From Sulfurimonas sp. (GTDB lineage Bacteria > Campylobacterota > Campylobacteria > Campylobacterales > Sulfurimonadaceae), in assembly GCA_021157665.1 (NCBI GenBank), contig JAGGWE010000195.1, positions 1 through 30,131 of the forward strand: a DNA stretch of 30,131 nucleotides, given 5' to 3'. Shown here piece after piece: positions 8,625 to 17,360 of this stretch; the first letter of the stretch is position 1, and the number at the start of each line of letters is the position of its first letter. Made by a program: the position numbers and the translations under genes. The notes under the pieces were generated by a model. It was given only the letters and a program-made list of their open reading frames with translations. It had not been told where the DNA came from and made no database searches.

Positions 8625-9189
8625 GATGTATGAGGATAAAGAACGATGGAACATTCGGCATGTGAAGAAACCGATGAAAACAACTGTTTCACCAATTTTA
8701 GAGAAATATATTCCACATGCCAAGATTGGAGTTGCTCTTGATTTGGCATGTGGAACTGGACGAAATACTCATTTTCTAGAGGAGTTAGGTTTTAAAATAG
8801 ATGCTGTTGATTTATCAGATTACGCACTCTCTCAAATTAAAAATACTCCAAATATTACGAAAATAGAAACAGATTTAGATAGCTATGATTTAAAACAAAA
8901 TAGCTATGATTTAATTGTAAATACAAACTATTTAAATCGTCGATTGATGGCTCAGATGATTGGCTCTTTAAAAGATGATGGCTTGTTGATTTTTGAAACA
9001 TTTATAGTGGCTCATGAAAAAGCAGAAAATGGAAGTATGAATTCAGATTATTTACTTAAAAAGGATGAACTTCTAGGTGCTTTTAATGATTTGGATATTA
9101 TCTATTATGAAGAGAAAGATGCTGTGAATGGTTTTGAAGAAAAAATAAGAGTTGCTTCTTTGGTGGCTAAAAAAATTGTTAAAAAATAG
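8596..9189 (+). CDS. Class I SAM-dependent methyltransferase (TehB/UbiE-like)
   Basis: 197 residues with the methyltransferase motif I DLACGTGRNT (about 48-57), an acidic residue ending strand 2 (IDAVDLS) and a motif IV-like DLIVNTNYLNRR. The fold is a short single-domain Rossmann methyltransferase; the substrate cannot be told, and the closest general look is the TehB-like group of small-molecule methyltransferases. In-frame TAA at 8593-8595 makes ATG 8596 the first possible start; ATG 8629 would give a protein beginning MYEDKERW and is a real alternative. The 3' end overlaps magIII. Three copies of the CACATGCC core lie in its first 160 bases, one of them encoding part of motif I. Confidence 0.75.
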   Translation: MGFAHLWDYKMYEDKERWNIRHVKKPMKTTVSPILEKYIPHAKIGVALDLACGTGRNTHFLEELGFKIDAVDLSDYALSQIKNTPNITKIETDLDSYDLKQNSYDLIVNTNYLNRRLMAQMIGSLKDDGLLIFETFIVAHEKAENGSMNSDYLLKKDELLGAFNDLDIIYYEEKDAVNGFEEKIRVASLVAKKIVKK

Positions 9190-9781
9190 TTTTGAAATAT
9201 ATCAATTTTTAAAAAATAAAAATTTACTTGAAGATTCTCCAAAATATTGGTGGCCAAGTGTTGGAACTTTTGAGGTTATTGTTGGTGCAATTCTTACTCA
9301 AAATACCACATGGAAAAATGTAGAAAAATCTTTTAAAAATTTAGATGGTTTTTTAGAATTAGATACTTTTTTAACACTTAAAGAGAACTCTTTAAAAGAG
9401 ATGATAAAGCCAAGTGGATTTTATAATCAAAAAGCACCAAGAATTTTAAAATTGGCTAAAAATATTAAAGATAAATTTAGTGATTTTAAAACTTTTCAAA
9501 ATCAAGTTACAAGAGAATGGTTACTTTCTCAAAAAGGGATAGGTAAAGAGAGTGCAGATGCAATTCTTTGTTATGCTTGTTTTAGAGATGAGATGGTTGT
9601 TGATACCTATACAAAGAGGCTTTTAAAAACTTTTGATATAGAGTTTAGTGATTATGATAAGTATAAAGAATTTTTAGAATCAGGCATAAAAGAAAATCTA
9701 CAAATGGATGATTTAAATCTTGTGTTTTCGAGATTTCATGGGATGATTGTAGAGTTCAATAAACTACAATCCCTCAAGTAA
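9176..9781 (+). CDS. magIII: 3-methyladenine DNA glycosylase, MagIII type (HhH-GPD family)
   Basis: About 201 residues, an endonuclease III-fold base excision glycosylase close to Helicobacter pylori MagIII, which removes 3-methyladenine. Shared stretches include the N-terminal SFEI, the KYWWP segment, PSGFYNQKA and the helix-hairpin-helix QKGIGKESADAIL. The catalytic Asp is D143 in VVDTYT. The position of the EndoIII beta-lyase lysine (GVGRKTA) is Glu here (GIGKESA), so it should be a monofunctional glycosylase, and the C-terminus lacks the four-cysteine iron-sulfur loop, as in MagIII. I chose TTG 9176, which gives the MLKNSFEI beginning seen in the family; a longer frame opens at TTG 9152. 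It overlaps the methyltransferase by 14 bases and converges on recO with an 18-base 3' overlap. Confidence 0.88.
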   Translation: MLKNSFEIYQFLKNKNLLEDSPKYWWPSVGTFEVIVGAILTQNTTWKNVEKSFKNLDGFLELDTFLTLKENSLKEMIKPSGFYNQKAPRILKLAKNIKDKFSDFKTFQNQVTREWLLSQKGIGKESADAILCYACFRDEMVVDTYTKRLLKTFDIEFSDYDKYKEFLESGIKENLQMDDLNLVFSRFHGMIVEFNKLQSLK

Positions 9782-10381
9782 AACTAACCAGAGCCTATCA
9801 ATCTCCTCATCATTTAAAAACAGAGAGGATTTGTTGTTAAACAACTCATCTAAAGCATTAGGATTTATCCCAATAGTATGGGTACATTGTGGATGTGTGG
9901 GTAGAAAGGCTCTTATGAGTGAAATGTCACCATCAATTTTATTTGCACATAAAAAACAGATTTTTTCAGTATGAAGTCGTCCTTCATGAGAGAGTATTTT
10001 TACATAAGATTCTATTGCAACTCTTTTAGGATTTTGTTTTCCCCACTCTTTTGAGGCATTTTCTATCAAGTTAAAATAAAAATCACCAATATCTTCAGCA
10101 TCTTTTAGATGTTTATGAAAAAGTGCTAAAAAATCTTGCCAAAGTCTGAGTTTTGAATAATCATTTATCCATTTAAATCCTATATGGATAACATCTTTTA
10201 ATCTATGTATAGTTGATTTAGATGATTTTTCTATCTCATAGTCAATTTTAAATCCTATATTTATAGTTCCATGTCTTGCTCCATAGAATCTATAAAGAGT
10301 TTCTAAGTTGCCCTTAGATACTATTGTGACTATCAAATCTTCATCTTTTACTTTGTTAAGATTTATAATATAACCCTGCAT
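9764..10381 (-). CDS. recO: RecO-like recombination mediator
   Basis: About 205 residues. The start MQGYIINLNKVKDEDLIVTIVS fits the N-terminal OB fold of RecO, which loads RecA on SSB-coated single strands during RecFOR repair. A helical middle and a CxxC pair (ICFLCANK) with a later Cys (PQCTH) resemble the zinc region of RecO, though the fourth ligand is unclear. ATG at 10381 is preferred: it has AAGAAG/AGG just upstream and matches the family start, whereas GTG 10402 would add seven basic residues. The gene faces magIII and their 3' ends overlap by 18 bases, so no intergenic terminator can exist between them. Family assignment rests on pattern, as epsilonproteobacterial RecO is divergent. 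Confidence 0.75.
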   Translation of the reverse strand: MQGYIINLNKVKDEDLIVTIVSKGNLETLYRFYGARHGTINIGFKIDYEIEKSSKSTIHRLKDVIHIGFKWINDYSKLRLWQDFLALFHKHLKDAEDIGDFYFNLIENASKEWGKQNPKRVAIESYVKILSHEGRLHTEKICFLCANKIDGDISLIRAFLPTHPQCTHTIGINPNALDELFNNKSSLFLNDEEIDRLWLVLLEGL

Positions 10382-10462
10382 GAACCTGCTTCTTTTATAC
10401 ACAAAATATAAATTATTTTTAGAAATTCTATTTAAATAATGCTTTTTTAAACCTTTAAGCTG

Positions 10463-10555
10463 TATAATATAACCACTTTGTCTAAATAGACTAAGTTACT
10501 TTAAAAAAAGCTTAAATTAACATAGATTTAACATAAAATTTACAAATTTTAGGAG
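10463..10555 (+). promoter_or_regulatory. gltB promoter region and ribosome site
   Basis: A perfect -10 TATAAT lies at 10463-10468, with no clear -35, as is common in Campylobacterota. It would give an untranslated leader of about 85 bases, AT-rich, with a small dyad GTCTA-AA-TAGAC near 10481-10492. A strong ribosome site AGGAG at 10551-10555 stands 5 bases before ATG 10561. I see no riboswitch fold. Confidence 0.45.
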
Positions 10556-10560
10556 TAGAA

Positions 10561-13500
10561 ATGCTTGAACATCATGATTTATTGAGATCATTCAAAGATA
10601 ACTGTGGATTTGGTCTTGTTGCCAACATTAAAAATAAGGCATCTCGCAAGGTTTTAGATGATGCAGTTACAGCATTAGAAAGAATGATGCACCGTGGTGC
10701 AGTTGCAGCAGATGGGAAAACTGGCGATGGTAGTGGTTTATTACTTTCTATGCCAGAAGAGTTTATTAGAAAAGAGGCATCAGCGAATGGTGTTGAACTT
10801 CCAAGTCAATTCGCAGTAGCTTCAGTTTTTACAAAAAATAAAGATTTTTTACAAACTTTAGAAGATATTTGTACAAACAATGATTTAAAAATTGTTTATA
10901 CTCGTGATGTACCTGTTGATATTAATGCACTTGGTGACCAAGCTATTGCATCATTGCCAAATATTATTCAGCTTTTTATAACTCCAAACTCTATTATGGC
11001 TACAAATAGATTTGATGCCCTTTTATACCTTTCTCGTAAAGAGTGTGAGCATAAGCTTATAGATGAAAGAGATTTTTATATATCTTCTATGAGTTCAAAA
11101 GTTCTTTCGTATAAAGGGCTTGTAATGCCTACTCATATTAAAGAGTTTTATAAAGATTTTCAAAATGATTCATTTAAAATTTCTTTTTCACTGTTCCATC
11201 AAAGATTTTCAACAAATACACTTCCAGAATGGAGATTAGCTCAACCTTTCCGTGCTGTCGCTCATAATGGTGAGATTAACTCTGTTGAGGGTAATCGTAT
11301 AAATGTTGAGATTAAAACTGAATCAATAAAAAGTGATATATTTGCAGATGAAGAGATTGCTAGAATTTTACCGATTTTACAGTTAAACTCTTCAGATTCT
11401 GCATCAGCAGATAACTTTTTTGAGTTTCTTATTGTTAATGGTATGGACTTTTTTAAAGCTGTTAGAGCAGTTATTCCATCGGCTTGGCAAAATGCTCCAC
11501 ATATGGATCCAGAACTTCGTGCATTTTATGAGTATCACTCAACTGTATTTGAAGCATGGGATGGTCCAGCAGCATTTTCTGTAACAGATGGTCGTTATAT
11601 TGGTTGTGTCCTTGATAGAAATGGTCTTCGTCCTTCAAAATATATCATCACAAAAGATGATAACTTACTAATTGCAAGTGAATATGGTGTTGTTGATATT
11701 GCAGAGGAAGATATTAAAGAGCGTGGTCGTCTTCAATCTGGTGAGATGTTAGGACTTGATTTAAAATTTGGTAAAGTTCTAAAAAATGATCAGATTAATG
11801 ATTATTTAAAATCTTCAAATCCTTATATGAAATGGTTAAATGAACATATGATTTATCTTCAAGAGCATGTTGAAGATCAATATATTGTAAATGAAACATA
11901 TAATGTTGATCAAGTTGTTAAAAGACAAAGATATTTTAATATTACTCAAGAGATTGTAGAGCAAGTTATTGAGCCTATGATGAAAGATGGTAAAGAAGCC
12001 GTTGGAAGTATGGGTGATGATACTCCACTGGCAGCATTTTCAAATAAACAAAGAAATTTTACAGATTATTTCAAACAAAAATTTGCTCAAGTAACAAATC
12101 CACCGATTGATCCAATCCGTGAAAAAGTTGTTATGAGTTTAAATACTGGTTTTGGTGAAGTTCATAATATTTTAAATGAAATTCCTAGCCATGCTCATCG
12201 TTTAAAATCAATCTCTCCAATTATTACTTGTGAAAAACTGGATGTTTTAAAATCATTTGGTGATAAAAAATCACCTCGTTATCAAGCTTTTTATGATAAC
12301 AAAACTTTTTCAACTGCATATAAAACTAATTTAAAAGAGGCAATTGATACTTTAGTGACTAAGGTAATCGATTCTGTAAATAATGATGGAACTAGAATAA
12401 TTATTTTAGATGATGCAGAGTTTAGTGCTACAAATAAAGTTATCCCAATGGCAATGGTTGTTGGTCGTTTAAATATATCATTATTAAAAGCTAAAATTCG
12501 TCATCTTGTTTCTATTATCGCATCAACTGGAGAGGTTGTTGATTCTCATAGTGCAGCTGTTTTAATCGGATATGGTGCTAGTGCAGTATTTCCAAATCTT
12601 CTTTTTGCAACAGTTAGAAAAGAGGTACAAAAGAAATCATTTAAACATATCGCTTCTAATGACGCTTTAAAATCAGTACATGGTGCTTTAAATGCTGGTC
12701 TTTTAAAAATTATGTCAAAAATGGGTATCGCAACAATCGCTTCATATAGAAATTCTGGTCTTTTTGATGTTATCGGTTTAAGTAAAGAGATTGTTGGGGA
12801 GTGTTTTGAAACTTCACATTGTGCAATCCCAGGTTTAGAGTACAGTGATATTGATGAGAGATTAACAACTTATCATAAAGAAGCATTTAAAGAAGATGGT
12901 TTTAATAAAATTTTCCCTCTAAATATTGGTGGATATTATAAATTTTATACAGGTCAAGAACATCATGACTTTGGTCCTGCTGTTATTCATGCCATACATG
13001 CTGTGGCTAGTGGTGGAAAAAAAGAGGATTTTGATAGACTTAAAGATTTAGTTAACAAGCGTGGACTTAAATTTATTCGTGACTTTTTTGATATTAAATC
13101 AGATAGAAAAGCTATTGATATATCTGAGGTTGAATCAAAAGAGAAAATATTTAAAAGATTTGCATCTGCTGCGATGAGTCTTGGTTCTATCTCACCAGAA
13201 GCACATGAGACAATTGCAATCGCAATGAATAGAATTGGTGCTCAGTCAAATTCAGGTGAGGGTGGAGAAGATAAAGATAGATTTGGTACTGAAAGATTAT
13301 CAAAAATTAAGCAAGTTGCATCAGGAAGATTTGGTGTAACTCCAGCTTATCTTCGTTCGGCCCAAGAGATTCAGATTAAAGTTGCTCAGGGTGCAAAACC
13401 AGGTGAGGGTGGACAACTTCCAGGGCATAAAGTTAGTCCATTAATTGGAAAACTTCGTCATACTGTTCCAGGTGTTACTTTGATTTCACCTCCTCCACAT

Positions 13501-15000
13501 CATGATATTTACTCTATCGAGGATTTAGCTCAGCTTATTTTTGATTGTAAACAAGTAAATCCAAAAGCTAGAGTTGCCGTTAAATTAGTTTCGACTATGG
13601 GTGTTGGTACGATTGCAGCTGGTGTTGCAAAAGCATATGCCGATAAAATCATTATCTCTGGTGGTGATGGTGGTACTGGTGCTGCTCCACTTACTTCTAT
13701 TAAGTTTGCTGGTAATCCTTGGGAACTTGGTTTAAGTGAAGCGCACAATGCCCTAAAAGCAAATAATCTTCGTGGCTTAGTTGAAGTTCAAGCTGATGGT
13801 GGACTAAAATCTGGGCTTGATGTTGTAAAAGCTGCTCTTTTAGGTGCTGAGTCTTTCGCATTTGGTACAGGTGTTCTTACTATTGTTGGTTGTAAAATGC
13901 TTAGAATTTGTCATGTGAATAAATGTTCTGTTGGTATTGCAACTCAAAATGAAAAACTTCGTGAAGAGTTCTTTAAAGGGCATGTGGATCAAATTATAAA
14001 CTACTTTACACTTTTAGCTGAAGATATTCGTTCAATCATGGCTGAACTTGGTTTTAAAACTATGGAAGATATGGTAGGTCGTGTAGATTTACTTAAAGTT
14101 GTTAATGATGAGTTCGCTCAAAAATTTGACTTTTCTTCAGTTCTTCATCAAGAAGATGGAATAAATACTCATCAACAAAAATTTAATCATCCATTTGATG
14201 ATAATAGTTTTGAGCAAGATGTTTTAAAAGAGGCATATAGTGCTATTAAACATCCTGAACATCCTATTAGAATTACTAGAGAGATTAAAAATATTCACAG
14301 AAGTTTTGGTGCATTAATCTCTGGTGAAATTGCACAGTTTTATGGTGATGATGGACTAAAAGCAGATACGATTAAAATAAATCTTACTGGTATCGCAGGT
14401 CAAGCACTTGGTGCATTTTTAATTCCAGGTGTTTCTATCTATCTTGATGGTGTTGCAAATGATTATCTTGGTAAAGGTATGCATGGTGGTAAAATCATAA
14501 TATGCTCTAAAAATGAGGGTGAAGAGTTTGCTGCTGGTGGTAACACTTGTCTTTATGGTGCTACTGGTGGTAAAGTTTATATCTCAGGTAGTGTAGGTGA
14601 GAGATTTGCAGTTCGTAACTCTGGTGCTTTAGCTATTGTTGAGGGAACTGGAGATAATGCTTGTGAATATATGACAGGTGGTATCGTAGTAATTCTTGGT
14701 CGTACTGGTATCAACTTTGGTGCAGGTATGACAGGTGGTGTAAGTTTTGTTTATGATGCAGATAGAAGCTTTATTGAAAATGTAAACCGTGAACTTGTTG
14801 AAGCTATTAGAATTGATACTGATGAGGGCGATGAGGCTAGACATTATTTAAAAAGATTACTAAAAGATTATTTAGTTGAAACAGGAAGTCAAAAAGCTAA
14901 AGAGTTACTTGAAAACTTTAGAGTAGAGGTGAGAAATTTCTGGTTAATTAAACCTAAAAATTTAACTAAATTACCTCTTAGTGTAGAGAAAGGAGACTAA
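10561..15000 (+). CDS. gltB: Glutamate synthase (NADPH) large subunit
   Basis: 1479 residues, full length for GltB. Residues 1-14 look like the cleaved propeptide and C15 (in DNCGFG) is the expected N-terminal nucleophile of the class II glutaminase, which releases ammonia from glutamine. The central and FMN-binding domains include GEGGEDKDRFG and KPGEGGQLPGHKV, with the GGDGGTGAAP phosphate loop. The 3Fe-4S cluster ligands are C1111, C1117 and C1122 (CKMLRICHVNKC). The C-terminal beta-helix has repeated G-rich turns (GGNTCLYGATGG, GAGMTGG). It converts 2-oxoglutarate plus glutamine to two glutamates with the small subunit, encoded 2 bases downstream. One candidate uptake-like word lies at 13979. 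Confidence 0.97.
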   Translation: MLEHHDLLRSFKDNCGFGLVANIKNKASRKVLDDAVTALERMMHRGAVAADGKTGDGSGLLLSMPEEFIRKEASANGVELPSQFAVASVFTKNKDFLQTLEDICTNNDLKIVYTRDVPVDINALGDQAIASLPNIIQLFITPNSIMATNRFDALLYLSRKECEHKLIDERDFYISSMSSKVLSYKGLVMPTHIKEFYKDFQNDSFKISFSLFHQRFSTNTLPEWRLAQPFRAVAHNGEINSVEGNRINVEIKTESIKSDIFADEEIARILPILQLNSSDSASADNFFEFLIVNGMDFFKAVRAVIPSAWQNAPHMDPELRAFYEYHSTVFEAWDGPAAFSVTDGRYIGCVLDRNGLRPSKYIITKDDNLLIASEYGVVDIAEEDIKERGRLQSGEMLGLDLKFGKVLKNDQINDYLKSSNPYMKWLNEHMIYLQEHVEDQYIVNETYNVDQVVKRQRYFNITQEIVEQVIEPMMKDGKEAVGSMGDDTPLAAFSNKQRNFTDYFKQKFAQVTNPPIDPIREKVVMSLNTGFGEVHNILNEIPSHAHRLKSISPIITCEKLDVLKSFGDKKSPRYQAFYDNKTFSTAYKTNLKEAIDTLVTKVIDSVNNDGTRIIILDDAEFSATNKVIPMAMVVGRLNISLLKAKIRHLVSIIASTGEVVDSHSAAVLIGYGASAVFPNLLFATVRKEVQKKSFKHIASNDALKSVHGALNAGLLKIMSKMGIATIASYRNSGLFDVIGLSKEIVGECFETSHCAIPGLEYSDIDERLTTYHKEAFKEDGFNKIFPLNIGGYYKFYTGQEHHDFGPAVIHAIHAVASGGKKEDFDRLKDLVNKRGLKFIRDFFDIKSDRKAIDISEVESKEKIFKRFASAAMSLGSISPEAHETIAIAMNRIGAQSNSGEGGEDKDRFGTERLSKIKQVASGRFGVTPAYLRSAQEIQIKVAQGAKPGEGGQLPGHKVSPLIGKLRHTVPGVTLISPPPHHDIYSIEDLAQLIFDCKQVNPKARVAVKLVSTMGVGTIAAGVAKAYADKIIISGGDGGTGAAPLTSIKFAGNPWELGLSEAHNALKANNLRGLVEVQADGGLKSGLDVVKAALLGAESFAFGTGVLTIVGCKMLRICHVNKCSVGIATQNEKLREEFFKGHVDQIINYFTLLAEDIRSIMAELGFKTMEDMVGRVDLLKVVNDEFAQKFDFSSVLHQEDGINTHQQKFNHPFDDNSFEQDVLKEAYSAIKHPEHPIRITREIKNIHRSFGALISGEIAQFYGDDGLKADTIKINLTGIAGQALGAFLIPGVSIYLDGVANDYLGKGMHGGKIIICSKNEGEEFAAGGNTCLYGATGGKVYISGSVGERFAVRNSGALAIVEGTGDNACEYMTGGIVVILGRTGINFGAGMTGGVSFVYDADRSFIENVNRELVEAIRIDTDEGDEARHYLKRLLKDYLVETGSQKAKELLENFRVEVRNFWLIKPKNLTKLPLSVEKGD

Positions 15001-15002
15001 TC

Positions 15003-16388
15003 ATGAGAGAATATTTAACAACTGAGAGATTAGAACCAACTAAAAGGTTAGTTGTAGAAAGAACTAAAGATTTTGGTGAGATTTATGAAGTATTTGATAA
15101 AGATGATGCTGCAACTCAAAGTGAAAGATGTATTCAATGTGGTGATCCATTTTGTTTAAATAAATGTCCACTTCATAACTACATTCCTCAATGGCTAAAA
15201 TCAGTTGCTGAGAAAGATTTAGAGTTTGCATTTAAACTTTCAAATGAGCCATCACCTTTCCCTGAAGTTATGGGTAGAGTTTGTCCACATGACAGACTTT
15301 GTGAGGGTGATTGTACTTTAAATGATGGGCATGGTGCTATCACTATTGGTTCTATTGAAACTCATATCACAGAGGCTGGATTTAAGGCAGGATATAAACC
15401 AGAATTTCAAGGAATTACAACTGATAAAAAAGTAGCTGTAATTGGAAGTGGACCTGCTGGATTATCAGTTGCTACATATCTACTTCGTTCAGGTATAGCA
15501 GTAACTATGTATGAGAGTGCAGATAGAGCAGGTGGACTTTTAACTTATGGTATCCCTAACTTTAAACTTGATAAAAAAATAGTTGAGCGTAGAGTTTCTT
15601 TACTTGAAGAAGCTGGACTTAAACTTGTTCTAAATACTAAGGTTGGTGATGATATTTCTTTTGAAGAGGTAGCTGATGCTCATGATGCAATGTTTATTGG
15701 TGTTGGTGCAACTAAAGCTAAAAGAGCTGGTTTAACTGGTGAGAGAGCATCTAATGTTTATGATGCGATGGATTATTTAACTGCAATTGCTAAGAAAAAC
15801 TTTAGAACCCCATACGATAAAAAGTTTGATTTTAAAGATTTAAATGTAGTTGTAATTGGTGGTGGTGATACTGCTATGGATTGTCTTAGAACTGCAAAAA
15901 GAGAGGGTGCAAAATCTGTAACTTGTCTTTATCGTCGTGATGAGAAAAATATGCCAGGAAGTAAAAAAGAGTATAAAAATGCGATGGAAGAGGGTGTTGA
16001 TTTTACTTTCTTAGCATCTCCAAAAGAGATAGTTCTTGGTGATAATGGTAAAGCAATTGCTGTTGAAGCTGTAAAAACTACACTTGGTGCAAAAGATGAA
16101 TCTGGTCGTCAAAAAATGGAAGAGCTAAAAGGTAGTGAGTTTAGAGCAAATGCTGATGTTGTTATTATGTCTTTAGGTTTTGACCCAGTAGTTCCTCCAT
16201 TTTTAGCAGAAAATGGAATAGAAACTTCTTCATGGGGTGGAATTATTATAAATGAAGAAACTCATGAAACTACAACTACTGGAATCTATGCAGGTGGAGA
16301 TTGTTACAGAGGTGCAGATTTAGTTGTAACAGCCGCATATGACGGTCGTGAAGCTGCAAGAAACATTGCTAATTCTTTACTAAAATAG
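15003..16388 (+). CDS. gltD: Glutamate synthase (NADPH) small subunit
   Basis: 461 residues, the FAD/NADPH subunit that passes electrons to GltB. N-terminal cysteines C43, C46, C51 and C55 (CIQCGDPFCLNKC) and a second group (CPHDRLCEGDC, about 94-104) bind the two 4Fe-4S clusters. The FAD site is VIGSGPAGLS (about 146-155) and the NADPH site VVIGGGDTAMDC (about 283-294). The C-terminal GGDCYRGADLVVTA segment is typical. ATG 15003 follows gltB by 2 bases with AGGAG upstream, so both form one operon that ends at the hairpin 20 bases after the stop. Confidence 0.97.
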   Translation: MREYLTTERLEPTKRLVVERTKDFGEIYEVFDKDDAATQSERCIQCGDPFCLNKCPLHNYIPQWLKSVAEKDLEFAFKLSNEPSPFPEVMGRVCPHDRLCEGDCTLNDGHGAITIGSIETHITEAGFKAGYKPEFQGITTDKKVAVIGSGPAGLSVATYLLRSGIAVTMYESADRAGGLLTYGIPNFKLDKKIVERRVSLLEEAGLKLVLNTKVGDDISFEEVADAHDAMFIGVGATKAKRAGLTGERASNVYDAMDYLTAIAKKNFRTPYDKKFDFKDLNVVVIGGGDTAMDCLRTAKREGAKSVTCLYRRDEKNMPGSKKEYKNAMEEGVDFTFLASPKEIVLGDNGKAIAVEAVKTTLGAKDESGRQKMEELKGSEFRANADVVIMSLGFDPVVPPFLAENGIETSSWGGIIINEETHETTTTGIYAGGDCYRGADLVVTAAYDGREAARNIANSLLK

Positions 16389-16407
16389 CTATAAACTTTT
16401 TATATCT

Positions 16408-16428
16408 CCACATGCTGTTTGCATGTGG
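16408..16428 (+). terminator. gltBD terminator built from an inverted pair of the dispersed word
   Basis: CCACATGC (16408-16415) and GCATGTGG (16421-16428) form a perfect 8-bp stem with a TGTTT loop, 20 bases after the gltD stop and followed by AAACTTTTAATTT. The arms are two head-to-head copies (8 of 9 bases) of the window's over-represented word. Neisseria and Haemophilus uptake sequences form terminators in this way. The T-tract is imperfect, so termination strength is unknown. Confidence 0.65.
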
Positions 16429-16475
16429 AAACTTTTAATTTAACCTCATAATTATTTTTATAAGCATAAATAAGA

Positions 16476-16504
16476 TATAATGCAAGATATTTATAATTAA
16501 GGAT
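16476..16504 (+). promoter_or_regulatory. accD operon promoter and ribosome site
   Basis: TATAAT at 16476-16481 is a perfect -10 box in an AT-rich stretch, 28 bases before the TTG start at 16510. AAGGAT at 16499-16504 is a good ribosome site, 5 bases before that start and it decides in favour of TTG 16510. No -35 match is seen. Confidence 0.5.
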
Positions 16505-16509
16505 ATTTT

Positions 16510-17352
16510 TTGAATCTTTTAAACCTTTTTTCACGAGACACAAATAAACAACCAGTTAAAAGTGAGATCTCTTCTCACTGGGTAAAATGTAAATCATGTA
16601 ATGCTTTGATGTACTATAAAGAGGTTGAAAATCAAAATTATGTATGTCCTAAATGTGGTTTTCACCTTCGTATAGGCGTAAAAGAGAGACTTGCACTTTT
16701 AGAAGATGAAGGTTCATTTATAGAGTTTGATTCTAACCTTAAACCAGTAGATCCTCTTAATTTTGTAGATAAAAAATCTTATAAAAAAAGAATTGAAGAG
16801 GCTACTAAAAAAACTGGTAAAACTTCATCAGTTGTAAGTGGTTCTATTAAAATGAATGGAGTGTCAGCACAGATTGTAATTTTTGATTTTGCTTTTATGG
16901 GTGGTTCTTTAGGTTCTGTTGAGGGTGAAAAAATTGTTCGTGCAGTAAATCGTGCTATTGAAAATAAAGAGGGTGTAATCATTCTTAGTGCTTCTGGTGG
17001 GGCTAGAATGCAAGAGTCAACTTTCTCACTTTTACAGATGAGTAAAACTTCAGCAGCACTAGCAAAACTTGCTAATCATAAACTTCCATATATCTCAGTG
17101 TTAACTGATCCAACTATGGGTGGAGTTTCTGCATCATTCGCAACTTTAGGTGATATTATCATTGCTGAACCAGGTGCTTTGATTGGTTTTGCTGGTCAAA
17201 GAGTTATTGAGCAGACTATTGGTTCTGCTCTTCCTGATGGTTTTCAAAGAGCCGAATTTTTACTAGAAAAAGGTTCTGTTGATATGATTGTAAATAGAAA
17301 TAATTTAAAGAAGACTTTAGCAGATTTACTTACACTTATGAATGCAGCTTAA
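16510..17352 (+). CDS. accD: Acetyl-CoA carboxylase carboxyltransferase beta subunit
   Basis: 280 residues, normal for AccD. It transfers the carboxyl group from biotin carboxyl carrier protein to acetyl-CoA together with AccA, the first committed step of fatty acid synthesis. The N-terminal C4 zinc ribbon is C27, C30, C46 and C49, and the crotonase-like core shows SASGGARMQE, a glycine-rich GGVSASFA and GFAGQRVIEQT. The start is TTG 16510 with AAGGAT upstream. It leads a run of genes in the order accD - thiE-like - rlmH - dksA - membrane protein - dusB; apart from the thiE-like gene this is the order in Campylobacter. Confidence 0.96.
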   Translation: MNLLNLFSRDTNKQPVKSEISSHWVKCKSCNALMYYKEVENQNYVCPKCGFHLRIGVKERLALLEDEGSFIEFDSNLKPVDPLNFVDKKSYKKRIEEATKKTGKTSSVVSGSIKMNGVSAQIVIFDFAFMGGSLGSVEGEKIVRAVNRAIENKEGVIILSASGGARMQESTFSLLQMSKTSAALAKLANHKLPYISVLTDPTMGGVSASFATLGDIIIAEPGALIGFAGQRVIEQTIGSALPDGFQRAEFLLEKGSVDMIVNRNNLKKTLADLLTLMNAA

Positions 17353-17360
17353 TTAAAAGT

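Noticed and set aside
9152..9175. Longer N-terminus for MagIII from TTG 9152.
   Set aside because: The added residues are unlike the family, whose members begin at the SFEI segment matched by TTG 9176.
10561..10600. GltB annotated from a later start as the mature enzyme.
   Set aside because: The 14 residues before C15 are the expected propeptide, and AGGAG at 10551-10555 fits ATG 10561.
13530..13748. Open frame antisense to gltB, and similar ones opposite dusB, accD, uvrA and the permease gene.
   Set aside because: They mirror the codon pattern of strongly conserved genes, have no ribosome sites of their own and look like no known protein.
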